NCBI GenBank assembly: GCA_016703105.1
Contig: JADJCS010000007.1
Location: forward strand, 186,001-250,000
Origin: Flavobacteriales bacterium
GTDB taxonomy: Bacteria > Bacteroidota > Bacteroidia > Flavobacteriales_F > PHOS-HE28
Direction of reading: 5' to 3'
Length of the DNA stretch: 64,000 bases
This document shows positions 44,336-54,133 of this stretch, piece by piece. The notes beneath the pieces are model-generated. The model was not told where the DNA came from. It searched no databases and was given only the letters and a program-made list of their open reading frames with translations. Made by a program: the position numbers and the translations under genes. The first letter of the stretch is position 1; every line of letters begins with the position of its first letter.

Positions 44336-44356
44336 CTGTCAGACCTAGGCTGTCAG
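44336..44356. promoter_or_regulatory. CTGTCAG direct repeat upstream of groES
   Basis: CTGTCAG occurs at 44336-44342 and 44350-44356, 14 bases apart, around a central CCTAGG; the ends CCTG/CAGG also make the site partly palindromic. It lies 125 bases before the groES ATG in a 234-base gap. No CIRCE element (TTAGCACTC-N9-GAGTGCTAA) is present, so this is the best candidate for heat-shock control. Confidence 0.4.
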
Positions 44357-44480
44357 GTTCGCCCTCGATCCCCCGTTCAACGTAAGATCGTCAGGCATGT
44401 CGCCCGCATTTGCGGATGGCACGCAGGTTGACGGTCGCGCCGCGCAAACTGACCATCTAACCAAACCATCCATTCATTCC

Positions 44481-44771
44481 ATGGCTAAAGTGAAGCCCCT
44501 GGCAGACCGAGTGCTTGTTGAAGCAGCAGCTGCCGAAGAGACCACCAAGGGTGGCTTGTACATTCCCGATACCGCCAAGGAGAAACCCCAGCGCGGTAAG
44601 ATCATCGCGGTAGGTACCGGTCGTGTGGCCGATGACGGCAAGGTGACCCCCCTCACCGTGAAGGTGGGCGACGAGATCCTGTACGGCAAGTACAGCGGCA
44701 CCGAGCTCAACCTCGAAGGCAAGGATTACATGATCATGCGCGAAAGCGACATCTACGCGGTACTCAACTAA
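44481..44771 (+). CDS. groES: Co-chaperonin GroES
   Basis: The product has 96 residues from ATG 44481. The fold marks are KVKPLADRVLVEAAAAEETTKGG, the mobile loop TTKGGLYIPDTAKEKP, GKIIAVGTGRV, VKVGDEILYGKYSGTEL and the end MRESDIYAVLN. It caps the GroEL ring during protein folding. The upstream ATG at 44397 adds an unrelated leader and is rejected. groEL follows after 51 bases with a perfect palindrome in the gap. Confidence 0.97.
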   Translation: MAKVKPLADRVLVEAAAAEETTKGGLYIPDTAKEKPQRGKIIAVGTGRVADDGKVTPLTVKVGDEILYGKYSGTELNLEGKDYMIMRESDIYAVLN

Positions 44772-44783
44772 GAACCCAGTACA

Positions 44784-44801
44784 GGCGCGTCATGACGCGC
44801 C
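44784..44801. promoter_or_regulatory. Perfect palindrome between groES and groEL
   Basis: GGCGCGTCATGACGCGCC is an 18-base perfect palindrome 12 bases after the groES stop and 21 bases before groEL. As RNA it gives a stable 7-bp hairpin with loop CATG, which could adjust the GroES:GroEL ratio by partial termination or by protecting mRNA ends; as DNA it could bind a dimeric regulator. Confidence 0.45.
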
Positions 44802-44822
44802 CCAACCCATCCCCCAAAGAAA

Positions 44823-46466
44823 ATGGCAGCCAAGAACATCCAATTCGACATTGACGCCCGCGATCGCTTGAAGCGTGGCGTCGATCACCTCGCGAACGCC
44901 GTGAAGGTGACCCTCGGTCCCAAGGGCCGTAACGTGATCATCGACAAGAAATTCGGAGCGCCCCAAGTGACCAAGGACGGCGTTACCGTGGCCAAAGAGA
45001 TCGAGCTGAAGGACGCCGTGGAGAACATGGGCGCCCAGATGCTGAAGGAAGTGGCCAGCAAGACCGCTGACGCCGCTGGTGATGGTACGACCACCGCCAC
45101 GGTCCTCGCACAAGCCATCGTTACCGCCGGCCTGAAGAACGTGGCCGCTGGCGCGAACCCCATGGACCTGAAGCGCGGCATCGACAAGGCGGTCACCCTG
45201 GTGGTAGCCGATCTGAAGAAGATGAGCCAAGCCGTGGGCGACGACAACGCCAAGATCAAGCAAGTGGCCTCGATCAGCGCCAACAACGACGACACCATCG
45301 GCACCCTGATCGCCGAGGCCATGGCCAAGGTGAAGAAGGAAGGTGTGATCACCGTGGAAGAAGCGAAAGGCACCGACACCACGGTGGAAGTGGTGGAAGG
45401 CATGCAGTTCGATCGCGGCTACCTCAGCCCCTACTTCGTGACCAACGCGGAGAAAATGGAGGTGGACCTGGAAGGCGCCTACATCCTGATCTACGACAAG
45501 AAGATCAGCAGCATGAAGGAGCTTCTCCCGATCCTGGAGAAGAGCGCACAGACCGGCAAGCCTTTGCTGATCATCAGCGAAGATGTGGACGGCGAAGCAC
45601 TCGCCACCCTGGTGGTGAACAAGATCCGCGGCGCCCTGAAAGTGGCGGCGGTGAAAGCCCCCGGTTTTGGTGATCGCCGCAAGGCCATGCTGGAAGACAT
45701 CGCCATCCTCACCGGTGGAACGGTGATCAGCGAGGAGCGCGGCTTCAAACTGGAGAACGCGGACCTCACCATGCTCGGCCGTGCTGAGAAGATCAGCATC
45801 GACAAGGACAACACGACCATCGTGAACGGTGCCGGCAAGAAAGAGGACATCGTGGGCCGTGTGAACCAGATCAAAGCACAGATCGAGACCACCACCAGCG
45901 ACTACGACAAAGAGAAACTGCAAGAGCGTCTGGCCAAACTGGCCGGTGGTGTTGCCGTGCTCTACATCGGTGCCGCTACGGAGATGGAGATGAAAGAGAA
46001 GAAGGACCGCGTGGATGACGCCCTGCACGCTACCCGCGCCGCCGTTGAAGAAGGCATCGTACCGGGCGGTGGAGTCGCCTATATCCGCGCACAGAAAGTA
46101 CTGGACAAGGCCGAGGGCATCAACGCCGACGAGACCACCGGCATGGGCATCGTGAAGCGCGCGCTCGAAGAGCCCCTGCGCCAGATCGTCGCCAACGCCG
46201 GATTGGAAGGCAGCATCATCGTTCAGAAAGTGCGCGAAGGCAAAGCCGACTACGGCTTCAACGCCCGCACCGAAGTGTACGAGAACCTGCTCGCCGCCGG
46301 CGTGATCGACCCCACCAAGGTGACCCGCGTCGCTTTGGAGAACGCCGCTTCCATCGCAGCCATGTTGCTCACCACCGAGTGTGTGATCAGCGACGAGAAG
46401 GAAGAGAAAGCCGCCGGTGGCCATAGCCACGGTGGTGGCATGGGCGACATGGGCGGGATGATGTAA
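44823..46466 (+). CDS. groEL: Chaperonin GroEL
   Basis: This 547-residue group I chaperonin folds proteins inside a 14-mer ring. The family segments are all present: FDIDARDRLKRGVDHLANAV, VTLGPKGRNVIIDKKFGAP, VASKTADAAGDGTTTATVLA (ATP site), GYLSPYFVTNAEKM, APGFGDRRKAMLEDIA, EGIVPGGGVAY and the Gly/Met-rich tail GGGMGDMGGMM. No defects. It shares the groES promoter and ends before a strong terminator. Confidence 0.99.
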   Translation: MAAKNIQFDIDARDRLKRGVDHLANAVKVTLGPKGRNVIIDKKFGAPQVTKDGVTVAKEIELKDAVENMGAQMLKEVASKTADAAGDGTTTATVLAQAIVTAGLKNVAAGANPMDLKRGIDKAVTLVVADLKKMSQAVGDDNAKIKQVASISANNDDTIGTLIAEAMAKVKKEGVITVEEAKGTDTTVEVVEGMQFDRGYLSPYFVTNAEKMEVDLEGAYILIYDKKISSMKELLPILEKSAQTGKPLLIISEDVDGEALATLVVNKIRGALKVAAVKAPGFGDRRKAMLEDIAILTGGTVISEERGFKLENADLTMLGRAEKISIDKDNTTIVNGAGKKEDIVGRVNQIKAQIETTTSDYDKEKLQERLAKLAGGVAVLYIGAATEMEMKEKKDRVDDALHATRAAVEEGIVPGGGVAYIRAQKVLDKAEGINADETTGMGIVKRALEEPLRQIVANAGLEGSIIVQKVREGKADYGFNARTEVYENLLAAGVIDPTKVTRVALENAASIAAMLLTTECVISDEKEEKAAGGHSHGGGMGDMGGMM

Positions 46467-46526
46467 ACGATACCGACCGCAGGGTCTCCCGACTTGTCGG
46501 GATGACCGCTGCGGGAACGATAAGAG

Positions 46527-46552
46527 CAAGCCCCGGCGGAAGTCGGGGCTTG
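46527..46552 (+). terminator. Terminator of groESL
   Basis: CAAGCCCCG (46527-46535) pairs with CGGGGCTTG (46544-46552), a 9-bp perfect stem with an 8-base loop, 61 bases after the groEL stop. A smaller hairpin (CCCGACTTGTCGGG, near 46488) lies in between. Confidence 0.7.
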
Positions 46553-46638
46553 TTCGTTGGTCCGGATCTGATCGGCCCATTACCTTTCCGAAGGATGGAA
46601 GCCGCCAACCGGACCCACTACGCGCGGCTACCCCGAAC

Positions 46639-47068
46639 ATGAAGTGGCTCACGGTCATCGCGTTGATCGTAATTGCGTGTCGCGCCCCTGCACAGGATGC
46701 GTACGTCCGGCTTCGCGCTGAGCTGGAACGGATCCACGAGCTCGACCAGCGCGACCGCGAGAACATCGGCCACTACGGCGTGGGCACGGCTGGCCGTGGA
46801 GGAAGGCAAGCTCGCCGCCAGCAGCCTGGCGTTGTTGGAGGACCGGATCGAAATGCGCAACGGCCGACCGCAGATCTACGGATCGCAGGTACGCATGGCG
46901 AACGGGAAGAGCACCCTCTGGGCGATCAGGGACGAAGAGACCGTGAACGAAAGGCGCGCCTCCGTTGGCCTGGGTCTCTTGGAAGAGTATGCGGCGCGCT
47001 TCGGGATCAACTGGTCGCCCGCGAAGAAGCAGGATCGCGTGCTACTGCTCGGGCCGGTTGAAGAATGA
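46639..47068 (+). pseudogene. DUF6624-type secreted protein with internal deletion
   Basis: The start (MKWLTVIALIVIACRAPAQ, then LRAELERIHELDQRDRENIGHYG) is read in one frame, and from about 46783 the next frame gives LAVEEGKLAASSLALLEDRIEMRNGRPQIYGSQVRM and ERRASVGLGLLEEYAARFGINW, the conserved C-terminal half of DUF6624 proteins (LxDR..NGxPQxYGSQ). Full-length relatives have about 65 more residues between these halves, so the gene has lost an internal piece as well as its frame. What remains of the body is well preserved. Likely a true deletion, though a local assembly collapse is possible. Function of the family is unknown. Confidence 0.6.
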
Positions 47069-47104
47069 ACGCGTCCTCGGCCAACTTGTCGCCCCGTTCG
47101 GACA

Positions 47105-47950
47105 TCACGCCCGCCCGTGCATCGGAACCACATAGGCGGGTTCCACTGAGGTGTCATCGGGTCGCGATCCATGCACCCTGAGCTTACGGTGCGGCGGTGA
47201 GGACATGTGCTCCGTCCAGGCTTCGTGCAGATAGAGGCTCCAGCGCCCCTTGTTGTACTCCAGTGCGCTGAGGTTCTCGATCCAGTCGCCGCTGTTGAGG
47301 TATTCGACCGCGCCGTTGGGAGTGGTGACGGTACCGATGCGGGGCTGGTGGATATGACCGCAGACCACCACCTCGTGCCCACCGTGCAATGCGATCTCAG
47401 CCATCGTCTGCTCGAAGTCGCTGATGAAATTCACCGCGCTTTTCACGCTGTTCTTGATCCGTCGGCTGAAGCTCATGCGCGGCCGGCCGAAGAAGGCGAG
47501 CGTAACGTTCACCAGATGGTTGATGCGGATGAGCAGGTCGTAGCCGTGGCCTCCGAGCTTGGCCAGCCACTTCGCGTTCTTCATGGTGGCATCGAAGATG
47601 TCCCCGTGCAGGAACCAGTGGCGCCTACCATCGATGGTAAGACTGAGCTGGTCCACCAGGCGCAGGTCCCCGAGACGCGCAGGACTGTAACGTCGCAGGG
47701 CCTCGTCGTGGTTGCCGGTGATGTAGTACACCGGCAGCTTCGCGCTCCACTTCAGCAGTTTCTTCACCACGCGCATGTGCGCTTTCGGGAAGTACTTCTT
47801 GTTGAAGGCCCAGATATCGATGATGTCGCCATTGAGCACCACCTTCTCCGGGGAGATGTTGCGCAGATAGGTAAGCAGATCATCGGCGCGGCATCCGTAC
47901 GAGCCCAGGTGAAGGTCGCTCAGTACAAGGATCTCCACTTTTCGCTTCAT
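47105..47950 (-). CDS. Calcineurin-type metallophosphoesterase, LpxH-like
   Basis: The product has 281 residues from ATG 47950. Metal-binding motifs in order: LSDLHLGS (DxH), LNGDIIDIWAF (GDxxD), ITGNHDEALRRY (GNHD/E), FLHGDIFD and VVCGHIHQPRIG (GHxH). These and the length match the UDP-2,3-diacylglucosamine diphosphatase family used in lipid A synthesis, or its Bacteroidota relatives of uncertain substrate. A polar C-terminal tail follows the fold. The upstream ATGs at 48007 and 47989 lack homology. It is convergent with the DUF6624 remnant and divergent from the type ISP fragment. Confidence 0.85.
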   Translation of the reverse strand: MKRKVEILVLSDLHLGSYGCRADDLLTYLRNISPEKVVLNGDIIDIWAFNKKYFPKAHMRVVKKLLKWSAKLPVYYITGNHDEALRRYSPARLGDLRLVDQLSLTIDGRRHWFLHGDIFDATMKNAKWLAKLGGHGYDLLIRINHLVNVTLAFFGRPRMSFSRRIKNSVKSAVNFISDFEQTMAEIALHGGHEVVVCGHIHQPRIGTVTTPNGAVEYLNSGDWIENLSALEYNKGRWSLYLHEAWTEHMSSPPHRKLRVHGSRPDDTSVEPAYVVPMHGRA

Positions 47951-48165
47951 CAATGCAAAGTGAGGCCCTGCATATGTGCTCATCGTTACCATGCCGTTAG
48001 ATCGCACGGATGGCGATCATTGGACCATGCCGCGCAAAAAGGCCACACGCTTAACCTTCCCGTCGATCGGGATTTACAGGGGTGTGGGTGCTTTGCGCTC
48101 CCGCGTGTTATCGCCCTATGCCTGTGCCACCGAACGGATCCGCCCCCATACAAGTACCAGGTGTC

Positions 48166-49392
48166 ATGGACGCCGTTGACGGGTTGCCGATGGTGAGCAC
48201 CCAGGCGAAATTGGGTCGTGCCGATAACGCGCTCTTCGCCTACTACACGCCAGGCATCACCACCACCGGCATGGACTGGTGCCACAGCCACGACAGGGAC
48301 CAACTGGAGAGAAAGGTGAAGCAACATCTTGCCCGTTCGAAGGAGCGCGAGATCGCTGCGCCTTCGGCCAACTCACCGGAAACACTGGGTGAACAGGTAT
48401 CCCCCGAGTTCGATATGGACCGGGTGCATGAGCTGCTTTATCGGCCGTTCAGCAAGAAATACTACTACCACGACCTGGCATTGCACGAGGTGCTCGACCG
48501 GTCCGCGGAGTTCTTTGGCGTCGACGGGAAGGCCATGAACACGTGCATCCTTCTGGTGGATGGCGGAGCTGGCCGACCCCTCACCGTATGCGCGAGCGAT
48601 ATGTTGGTACAGCAACGCTTCGCAGGACCGGGAACCACCGTACGCATGGTGGCCCGGCATCGGATCGGTGCGGACGGCCGCCGATCGGAGAACATCACCG
48701 ATCACGGCCTTGAGCGGTTCCGAGAACACTATGGCCAACGTCCTCTGAGCTCGCTGGCCGATGGTGTGGATCCCAGGGTGCCCAGTTCCATTGCCGCGGT
48801 GCGCGCCGCGCGTGCGCAAGGGCTCAAACGTCCCGAGGCAAGACCACCCGTACTTGCGGAGATCACGCATCCAGCGGTATTCCACTACGTGTACGCCGTA
48901 CTGCACGATCCCTTGCATCCACCGAGGCACACCACGGGATCGTTCATCGCACCCCATATCCCGCTCCGTCCGGACTTCGAGGCCTGGAGCGATCGCGGGC
49001 GAAAGTTGGTCGAACTGCATACGGGCTTCGAAATGGTGGAGCCCTGGCCCCTGGAGGTGCGCACCGAACACGCCGGGCTCGCACGTGGAACCGGGATAAA
49101 AGCGACCGTGCTTGTGGACAAGGAGCGTGGAAGCGTACAGTTGGACCGGTACACCACCGTTGAGGGCGTTCCCGGTGAAGCATGGTCGTACCACCTTGGC
49201 GACCGCAGCGCGCTGGAATGGGTGCTGGAACACTGGAAGGAACGGCTCAATGGTCGCCCGTACACCGCGGCCGACGGTGCGCCACGATACATGGAGCAAC
49301 TCGACCGGACGATCCAGCGCATCAAGCGGGTATGCCGCGTGAGCATGGAGACCCATCGCATCCGCAAGGAGCTTGCGATGCTCGCGCGATAG
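48166..49392 (+). CDS. Orphan C-terminal specificity domain of a type ISP restriction-modification enzyme
   Basis: About 408 residues from ATG 48166 (ATGs at 48082 and 48118 are also possible). The sequence begins with a form of the junction that follows the methyltransferase in LlaBIII/LlaGI-type enzymes (YYTPGITTTGMDWCHSHDRDQL, compare the usual TNRDAW motif), then RPFSKKYYYHD and LHEVLDRS, HPAVFHYVYAVLHDP, LELHTGFE-like LVELHTGFEMVEPWPL, a RYTTVEGVPGEAWSYHLGDRSALEW block and the end RVCRVSMETHRI. That is the target-recognition part only; the nuclease, helicase and methylase (about 1,100 residues) are absent, and nothing upstream resembles them. It may be a remnant or a stand-alone DNA-binding protein. 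The frame is intact for over 400 codons. Confidence 0.75.
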   Translation: MDAVDGLPMVSTQAKLGRADNALFAYYTPGITTTGMDWCHSHDRDQLERKVKQHLARSKEREIAAPSANSPETLGEQVSPEFDMDRVHELLYRPFSKKYYYHDLALHEVLDRSAEFFGVDGKAMNTCILLVDGGAGRPLTVCASDMLVQQRFAGPGTTVRMVARHRIGADGRRSENITDHGLERFREHYGQRPLSSLADGVDPRVPSSIAAVRAARAQGLKRPEARPPVLAEITHPAVFHYVYAVLHDPLHPPRHTTGSFIAPHIPLRPDFEAWSDRGRKLVELHTGFEMVEPWPLEVRTEHAGLARGTGIKATVLVDKERGSVQLDRYTTVEGVPGEAWSYHLGDRSALEWVLEHWKERLNGRPYTAADGAPRYMEQLDRTIQRIKRVCRVSMETHRIRKELAMLAR

Positions 49393-49616
49393 TCCTTCGT
49401 GCATAGGCACGACCGGGTCGGGCCGCGCCGCATGTTGCTTCCATGTCAATTTCTGTTCATCCGAAGGTGAACCGGGGCATGTCCCTCTTCCGTCGCCAGC
49501 CCTTGCACCGCGCGGCCTCGCCGATGAGCCGGCACAAATAGATCACACTTAACCGGGCAGTAACGTGGACGGAAAAGCAGGGCGGCACCTTCGCCGACCC
49601 GGAAGCGCCCCACCTG

Positions 49617-52600
49617 ATGAAGACCTGGTCCCTCTCCTTGTTGACCCTCCTGTGCGCCACGTTCACCTACGGACAAGGCACTGTGCGTGGCAAGGTGACG
49701 GATCCGAACGGCGAGACCTTGATCGGTGCATCGGTCGCACTGAAGGGATCCCCCACCGGCACCGCTGCCGATCTGGACGGTAACTACAGCCTGCCCATCA
49801 AGGAAGCCGGGCCGAAGACGATCGTGTTCTCCTTCATCACCTTCCAGGACCAGGAGATCACCGTGGAGCCGAAGAACGGCGAAGTGCTCATCGTGAACGT
49901 GGAGCTGAAACCGGCGGCCAACGAACTGAAGGAAGTGGTGGTGGAAGGCAAGGCACGGCGCACGGGCGATACCTACCTGGAGAAGCTCAAGATCAACTCG
50001 GCCACCAACATCGACTACATCAGTAGTGATCAGATGGTGCGCACCGGCGACAGCGATGCGGCACAGGCCGTGAAGCGCGTTACCGGTGTGTCCACAGTGG
50101 GCGCGTTCGTCACGGTGCGCGGCCTGGCGGACCGCTACCTGGTCACCACCATCAACGGCAGCCGCATCCCCACGCTCGATCCCCTGACCAACAACCTGCG
50201 GCTGGACCTCTTTCCAACGGGCTTGATGGACAATATCGTGATCACCAAAACCGCCTCTCCCGAGTTGCCAGGGGATTGGTCCGGCGCTTTCATCTCGCTC
50301 AACACGAGCGACTACCCCTCGCGGCTCCGCGTGAGCGTGAGCACCACGCTGGGCTACAATCCGAATTCCTCTTTCAAGGATATCGTCACCGCGAAGCGCA
50401 GCTCGACCGACTGGCTCGGTTACGATGATGGGCTGCGGGCCATCCCGGACGGAGTGCCCCTGGACAATGAGGACTTCCCCCGTTTCATAGAACCCGATCT
50501 CTATCAGCAGCTCGTGCAGTTGGGTCTTGGTCCCTTTCTGCAGCAGTACGGTATCGTGGCCAGCACGCCGGGGTTCAACTCCACCAACATGGGTACCTCG
50601 AACAGCTTGCAGCACCTGGCGCTCACGGAGCTCGGGCTGCTCGCACCGGGTTTGATCAACGACCCGAACGCGGTAGAAGCCGCAGTGCAGGGCTATAACA
50701 GCACCTATGATCTGGGCTACTTCTCCCCATCCTGAACGCGGACATCGCGGAATTGAACGGCAAGTTCAACAACGACAACTGGCGGGTGGTGACCGAGCAG
50801 GGACGGCCGAACTACAACCTCAGTTTCAACATCGGTAACCAGATCCCGCTCTTCAAGAAAAAGGACAGCCCGAGCACATTGGGCTATCTCTTCGGCCTGC
50901 GCTATTCCACCGAAACGGAGTACGATGGCGCTTCCACCTTAGCACGTACGGGCGAGCCCTACGAGGATCCGATCCCCGGGGACGAATATGGCCGCAAGGG
51001 CACCCAGAAGATCAGCACCGAGAGCGCCGGGTGGAACGCGATCGGCAATCTATCTTGGAAGATAGACCGTAACAACAGCATCACCTTGATGGTGATGCCC
51101 AACGTGCTGGGCCAGAACAATGCGCGGTATCTGGAGTTCCTGAACCCGGGTCTTGGCGCGGAGACTTTCGTTTCGGAGGACCAGTTCTATGAGCAACGAA
51201 AGCTCCTGGTCTACCAACTGGGCACGCGCCACCTCATACCGGCGCTGAACCTGAAGGTGGACTTGGACGTGTCTTACAGCGACGGCGACCGGGACGTGCT
51301 CGACTTGAAGACGGTGCAATACATCCTCCCTCCTCCCGGTCAACCGATCACCGATGTGGATGGGGCGTTGGGTCAACCCTCGCGCATCTACCGCTTCATG
51401 GACGAGAGCATTCTGGACACGCGTTTGGGCTTCGAGCTTCCACTGGGGGGCGATGAGCGCAAGAACCACAAATTGAAGTTCGGCGGCGGCTACCTGAACA
51501 ACACCCGCCGAAATGTCCAGACCTACTTCAACATCATCGGAGCACCTGGTCCCACACAATGGACCGATGCGGAGCGCTTCGAGATGAACGAAGAGGGTCG
51601 CTTCGTTTCGCGCTACACCACCTTCGGCACCTTCAAGGACAATGACATCGGCATCAACCAGGTCATGTTCGGCTACCTGCTGGGCGATGTGGCCATACTT
51701 CCCAAACTGCGCCTGGTGGCCGGAGCGCGTCTGGAACACACCGACCTGCTCACGGATATCCTGCGGTATTGGGAGGACGGCGTGGCAGCGGATGATCCTA
51801 TCCGTGGCACCGTGGGTGATCAGACCATACCGGGCGGCAGCAATCCGGAGCAGAAACCGGCGGAACCCGGCATACTGGACCAATGGGACCTGCTGCCCAG
51901 CGTGAACCTGATCTACAAGTTGAAGGATGATCGCGACGTGCCGATGAACCTCCGGCTGAGCTACTTCCGCTCGCTGGCACGGCCCAGCTTCCGCGAGTTC
52001 AGTGTGGTACAGTTGTTCGATTACATCCTGAGCGCACCGGTCTATGGCAACCCGGATCTGCGCATGACGAGCATCGACAACTTCGATGTGCGCGTGGAGA
52101 AGTTCTTCCGCAACGGGAACAACGCCTCCTTGAGCGGATTCCATAAACGCTTCCGCGATCACATCGAACTGCTGTACACCACCGCGGGCGGCTATACCTG
52201 GCGCAACGCCGACCTCAGCACGGTGACCGGTGTGGAACTCGAAGGCCGCATCGGCATCTTCCGCTGGCTGGAATGGCGCGGCAACGTGACATGGATGGAG
52301 TCCGAGTCCGAGCTCACGAGCGTGTTCTCCGCCGAGCCCACCAAGTACACCACACCGATGTACGGTCAGGCACCTTACATCGTGAACTCCATGCTCACCT
52401 ACCACGCGGACAGCCTGGGACTGGAACTGAGCGTGTCCTACAACGTGCAGGGTCCGAAGCTCGCCATCTCCAACTCGGAGGTGAACCCGAAGGGGATCCG
52501 CGCTTATGAGATGCCGCGCCATTTGATCGACGTCACCTTGGGAAAGACCTTCGGTGACCATTGGGGCGTCCGCTTCAAGGCGCGCAACCTACTGAACTCG

Positions 52601-52705
52601 CCGCTGCGCCGCAGCTACTTGTTCGAGTCCGGCTACGACGTGGACTTCGACAAATACCGGTTCGGTACCGAATACTCGCTAAGCGTCTCTTACACCATCC
52701 GCTAG
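49617..52705 (+). pseudogene. TonB-dependent receptor with carboxypeptidase-like domain, one frameshift
   Basis: About 1,030 codons. Signal MKTWSLSLLTLLCATFTYGQ, then the carboxypeptidase-regulatory domain (GKVTDPNGETLIGASVALKG, residues 24-105) and the plug with DAAQAVKRVTGVSTVGAFVTVRGLADRY and LPGDWSGAFI. The frame is lost at a CCCC run (50725-50728): one more C would join LGYFSP to ILNADIAELNGKFNNDNWR and the barrel continues to 52705 with RFGTEYSLSVSYTIR. The plug differs from the two haem-type receptors at 7-13 kb, so the cargo is different. It opens the block of secreted proteins at 52.7-63.8 kb, starting 13 bases before the first of them. Confidence 0.85.
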
Positions 52706-52718
52706 CGCCACCTGGACC

Positions 52719-54026
52719 ATGTGCAAGAAGACGATCCTACCGCTGGCCGCTTTGTTCCTCACCACCCTGGCCATCGGCCAGAACGACATCGAGAACGTGG
52801 TGGTGGAAACCTACTACGTCAGCAACGCCAACGATGCCACGGACACGATCGGTGGGGGGCTTGTCGCAGGGTCACGCACGTACCGTGTGTTCCTGGACCT
52901 CTGCGACAGTTGCGCCCTGCGTTCGATCTATGGGGATGTGAACCATGTGTTGGAGATCGCCAGCACCGCGCTCTTCTTCAACAACAGGGACCGCGGCGAA
53001 ACCTACGGCCATGTCATCCCCAACAACCGCCTCGACGAGAACACCGTGGCGCTTGATTCCTGGCTCGCGATGGGTGCCGCAAGCAACCAGAAGTTCGGTG
53101 TGCTGAAAAGCGAAGATCCGGACGGAACGATACTCGACGCGAACGATGGCGGAAGCGCCCAGAACGGTCCACTTCTCGTGAACGCCGATCCCGATGCGGG
53201 CATCCCGCTCACCCAGCAGGACGGCTTGGTGCCACTGGGCGGTGGTAGCGCTTTGCCGCCGGGCTTCAACGCCACTGGGACCACACCGGACAGCATCTTC
53301 AGCGATTCTATAGCGGGCGCCGTCTTCTCCTCAAACGATACACGCATAAGCTGCACCACGCCGGGTGTGAAGGGCCCCACCGTGGAGAGCAAGATCCTGA
53401 TCGCCCAGTTGACCACCGCCGGCGAACTTAGTTTCTGCTTGAACATCGAAGTCGAGCGCGCGGATGGCACCATCATCAAATACGTCTGCGGGGACAGCGT
53501 GGTGATGCCCGATGAGACCGTGAACGGGCTGCTCGTCTATCCGCCGGAATGCGGATGCACCGATCCGAACTTTTTGGAGTACGACCCGAACGCCGGCTGT
53601 GATGATGGCTCCTGCCTCACCACCATCCTCTTCGGCTGCCTGGACACGTTGGCGTGCAACTTCGACCCCGCTGCGAACTTCAACATCCCACAGCTCTGCT
53701 GCTACGGGCCGGATAGCTGCAACGGGTTGGACCCGAACATCCTTTGTCCGGGGCTCGGCTTCGATGACGAACAGCGCATAGTGGAGTGGCAACTCTACCC
53801 GAACCCGGCTTCCGCTGTGCTGACCATACGCGCACAAGGCCTGTCCGGACAAGCGAAGCTCGTCGTGCTCGACGCATTGGGTCGTTCGGTGCTGGAAAGC
53901 ACCGTCACGCCCAACGGCGGTGAAGGGCGCACGGACCTGGCGATCGATCGGCTCGCGCGCGGTCCTTACTTGTTGCGAATGGAGACCGAAGGGGCGGTCT
54001 GGCTCCGGACCTTCATCGCGCAGTAG
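52719..54026 (+). CDS. T9SS-sorted member of the tandem paralogous family (1 of 4)
   Basis: The product has 435 residues with signal MCKKTILPLAALFLTTLAIGQ. Residues 22-255 are the N-terminal domain shared by four tandem genes: ENVVVETYYVSNANDA, TYRVFLDL, VALDSWLAMGAAS, a DGTILDANDGG segment, LLVNADPDAGIPLTQQDGL and KILIAQLTTAGELSFCLNI. A Cys-rich link follows with two GCTDPxxLxYDPxAGCDDGSC-like units (279-340), a motif recurring in Bacteroidota surface proteins, then a type A T9SS tail (WQLYPNPASAVLTI, RLARGPYLLRMETEG). I know no function for the shared domain. It follows the receptor by 13 bases. Confidence 0.75.
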   Translation: MCKKTILPLAALFLTTLAIGQNDIENVVVETYYVSNANDATDTIGGGLVAGSRTYRVFLDLCDSCALRSIYGDVNHVLEIASTALFFNNRDRGETYGHVIPNNRLDENTVALDSWLAMGAASNQKFGVLKSEDPDGTILDANDGGSAQNGPLLVNADPDAGIPLTQQDGLVPLGGGSALPPGFNATGTTPDSIFSDSIAGAVFSSNDTRISCTTPGVKGPTVESKILIAQLTTAGELSFCLNIEVERADGTIIKYVCGDSVVMPDETVNGLLVYPPECGCTDPNFLEYDPNAGCDDGSCLTTILFGCLDTLACNFDPAANFNIPQLCCYGPDSCNGLDPNILCPGLGFDDEQRIVEWQLYPNPASAVLTIRAQGLSGQAKLVVLDALGRSVLESTVTPNGGEGRTDLAIDRLARGPYLLRMETEGAVWLRTFIAQ

Positions 54027-54133
54027 GGATCGCCGCGAGCGGGTCGACACGCGCGGCTTAACGATCTGGTAATAGCGAAGCCGCATGGCCGCAATATGCA
54101 CCGGGTAGTTTCGCCGGCTCTATTCCATACCTC

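Noticed and set aside
44336..44356. CIRCE element for HrcA control of groESL
   Set aside because: The TTAGCACTC/GAGTGCTAA sequence is not present; only an unrelated CTGTCAG repeat was found.
46488..46501. CCCGACTTGTCGGG as the main groESL terminator
   Set aside because: The stem is shorter and lacks a T tract; the 9-bp stem at 46527-46552 is the better candidate.
44790..46766. 658-codon minus-strand frame opposite groEL
   Set aside because: GroEL on the plus strand is unmistakable; the antisense frame is a by-product of biased third positions in GC-rich DNA and has a His/Gly-rich composition without any domain.
48166..49392. Complete restriction-modification or defence island
   Set aside because: Only the C-terminal specificity part of one enzyme is present; neighbours are a housekeeping-type phosphoesterase and a TonB receptor.
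51050..52561. 503-codon minus-strand frame opposite the TonB receptor barrel
   Set aside because: The plus strand encodes a recognisable receptor barrel through the whole stretch.
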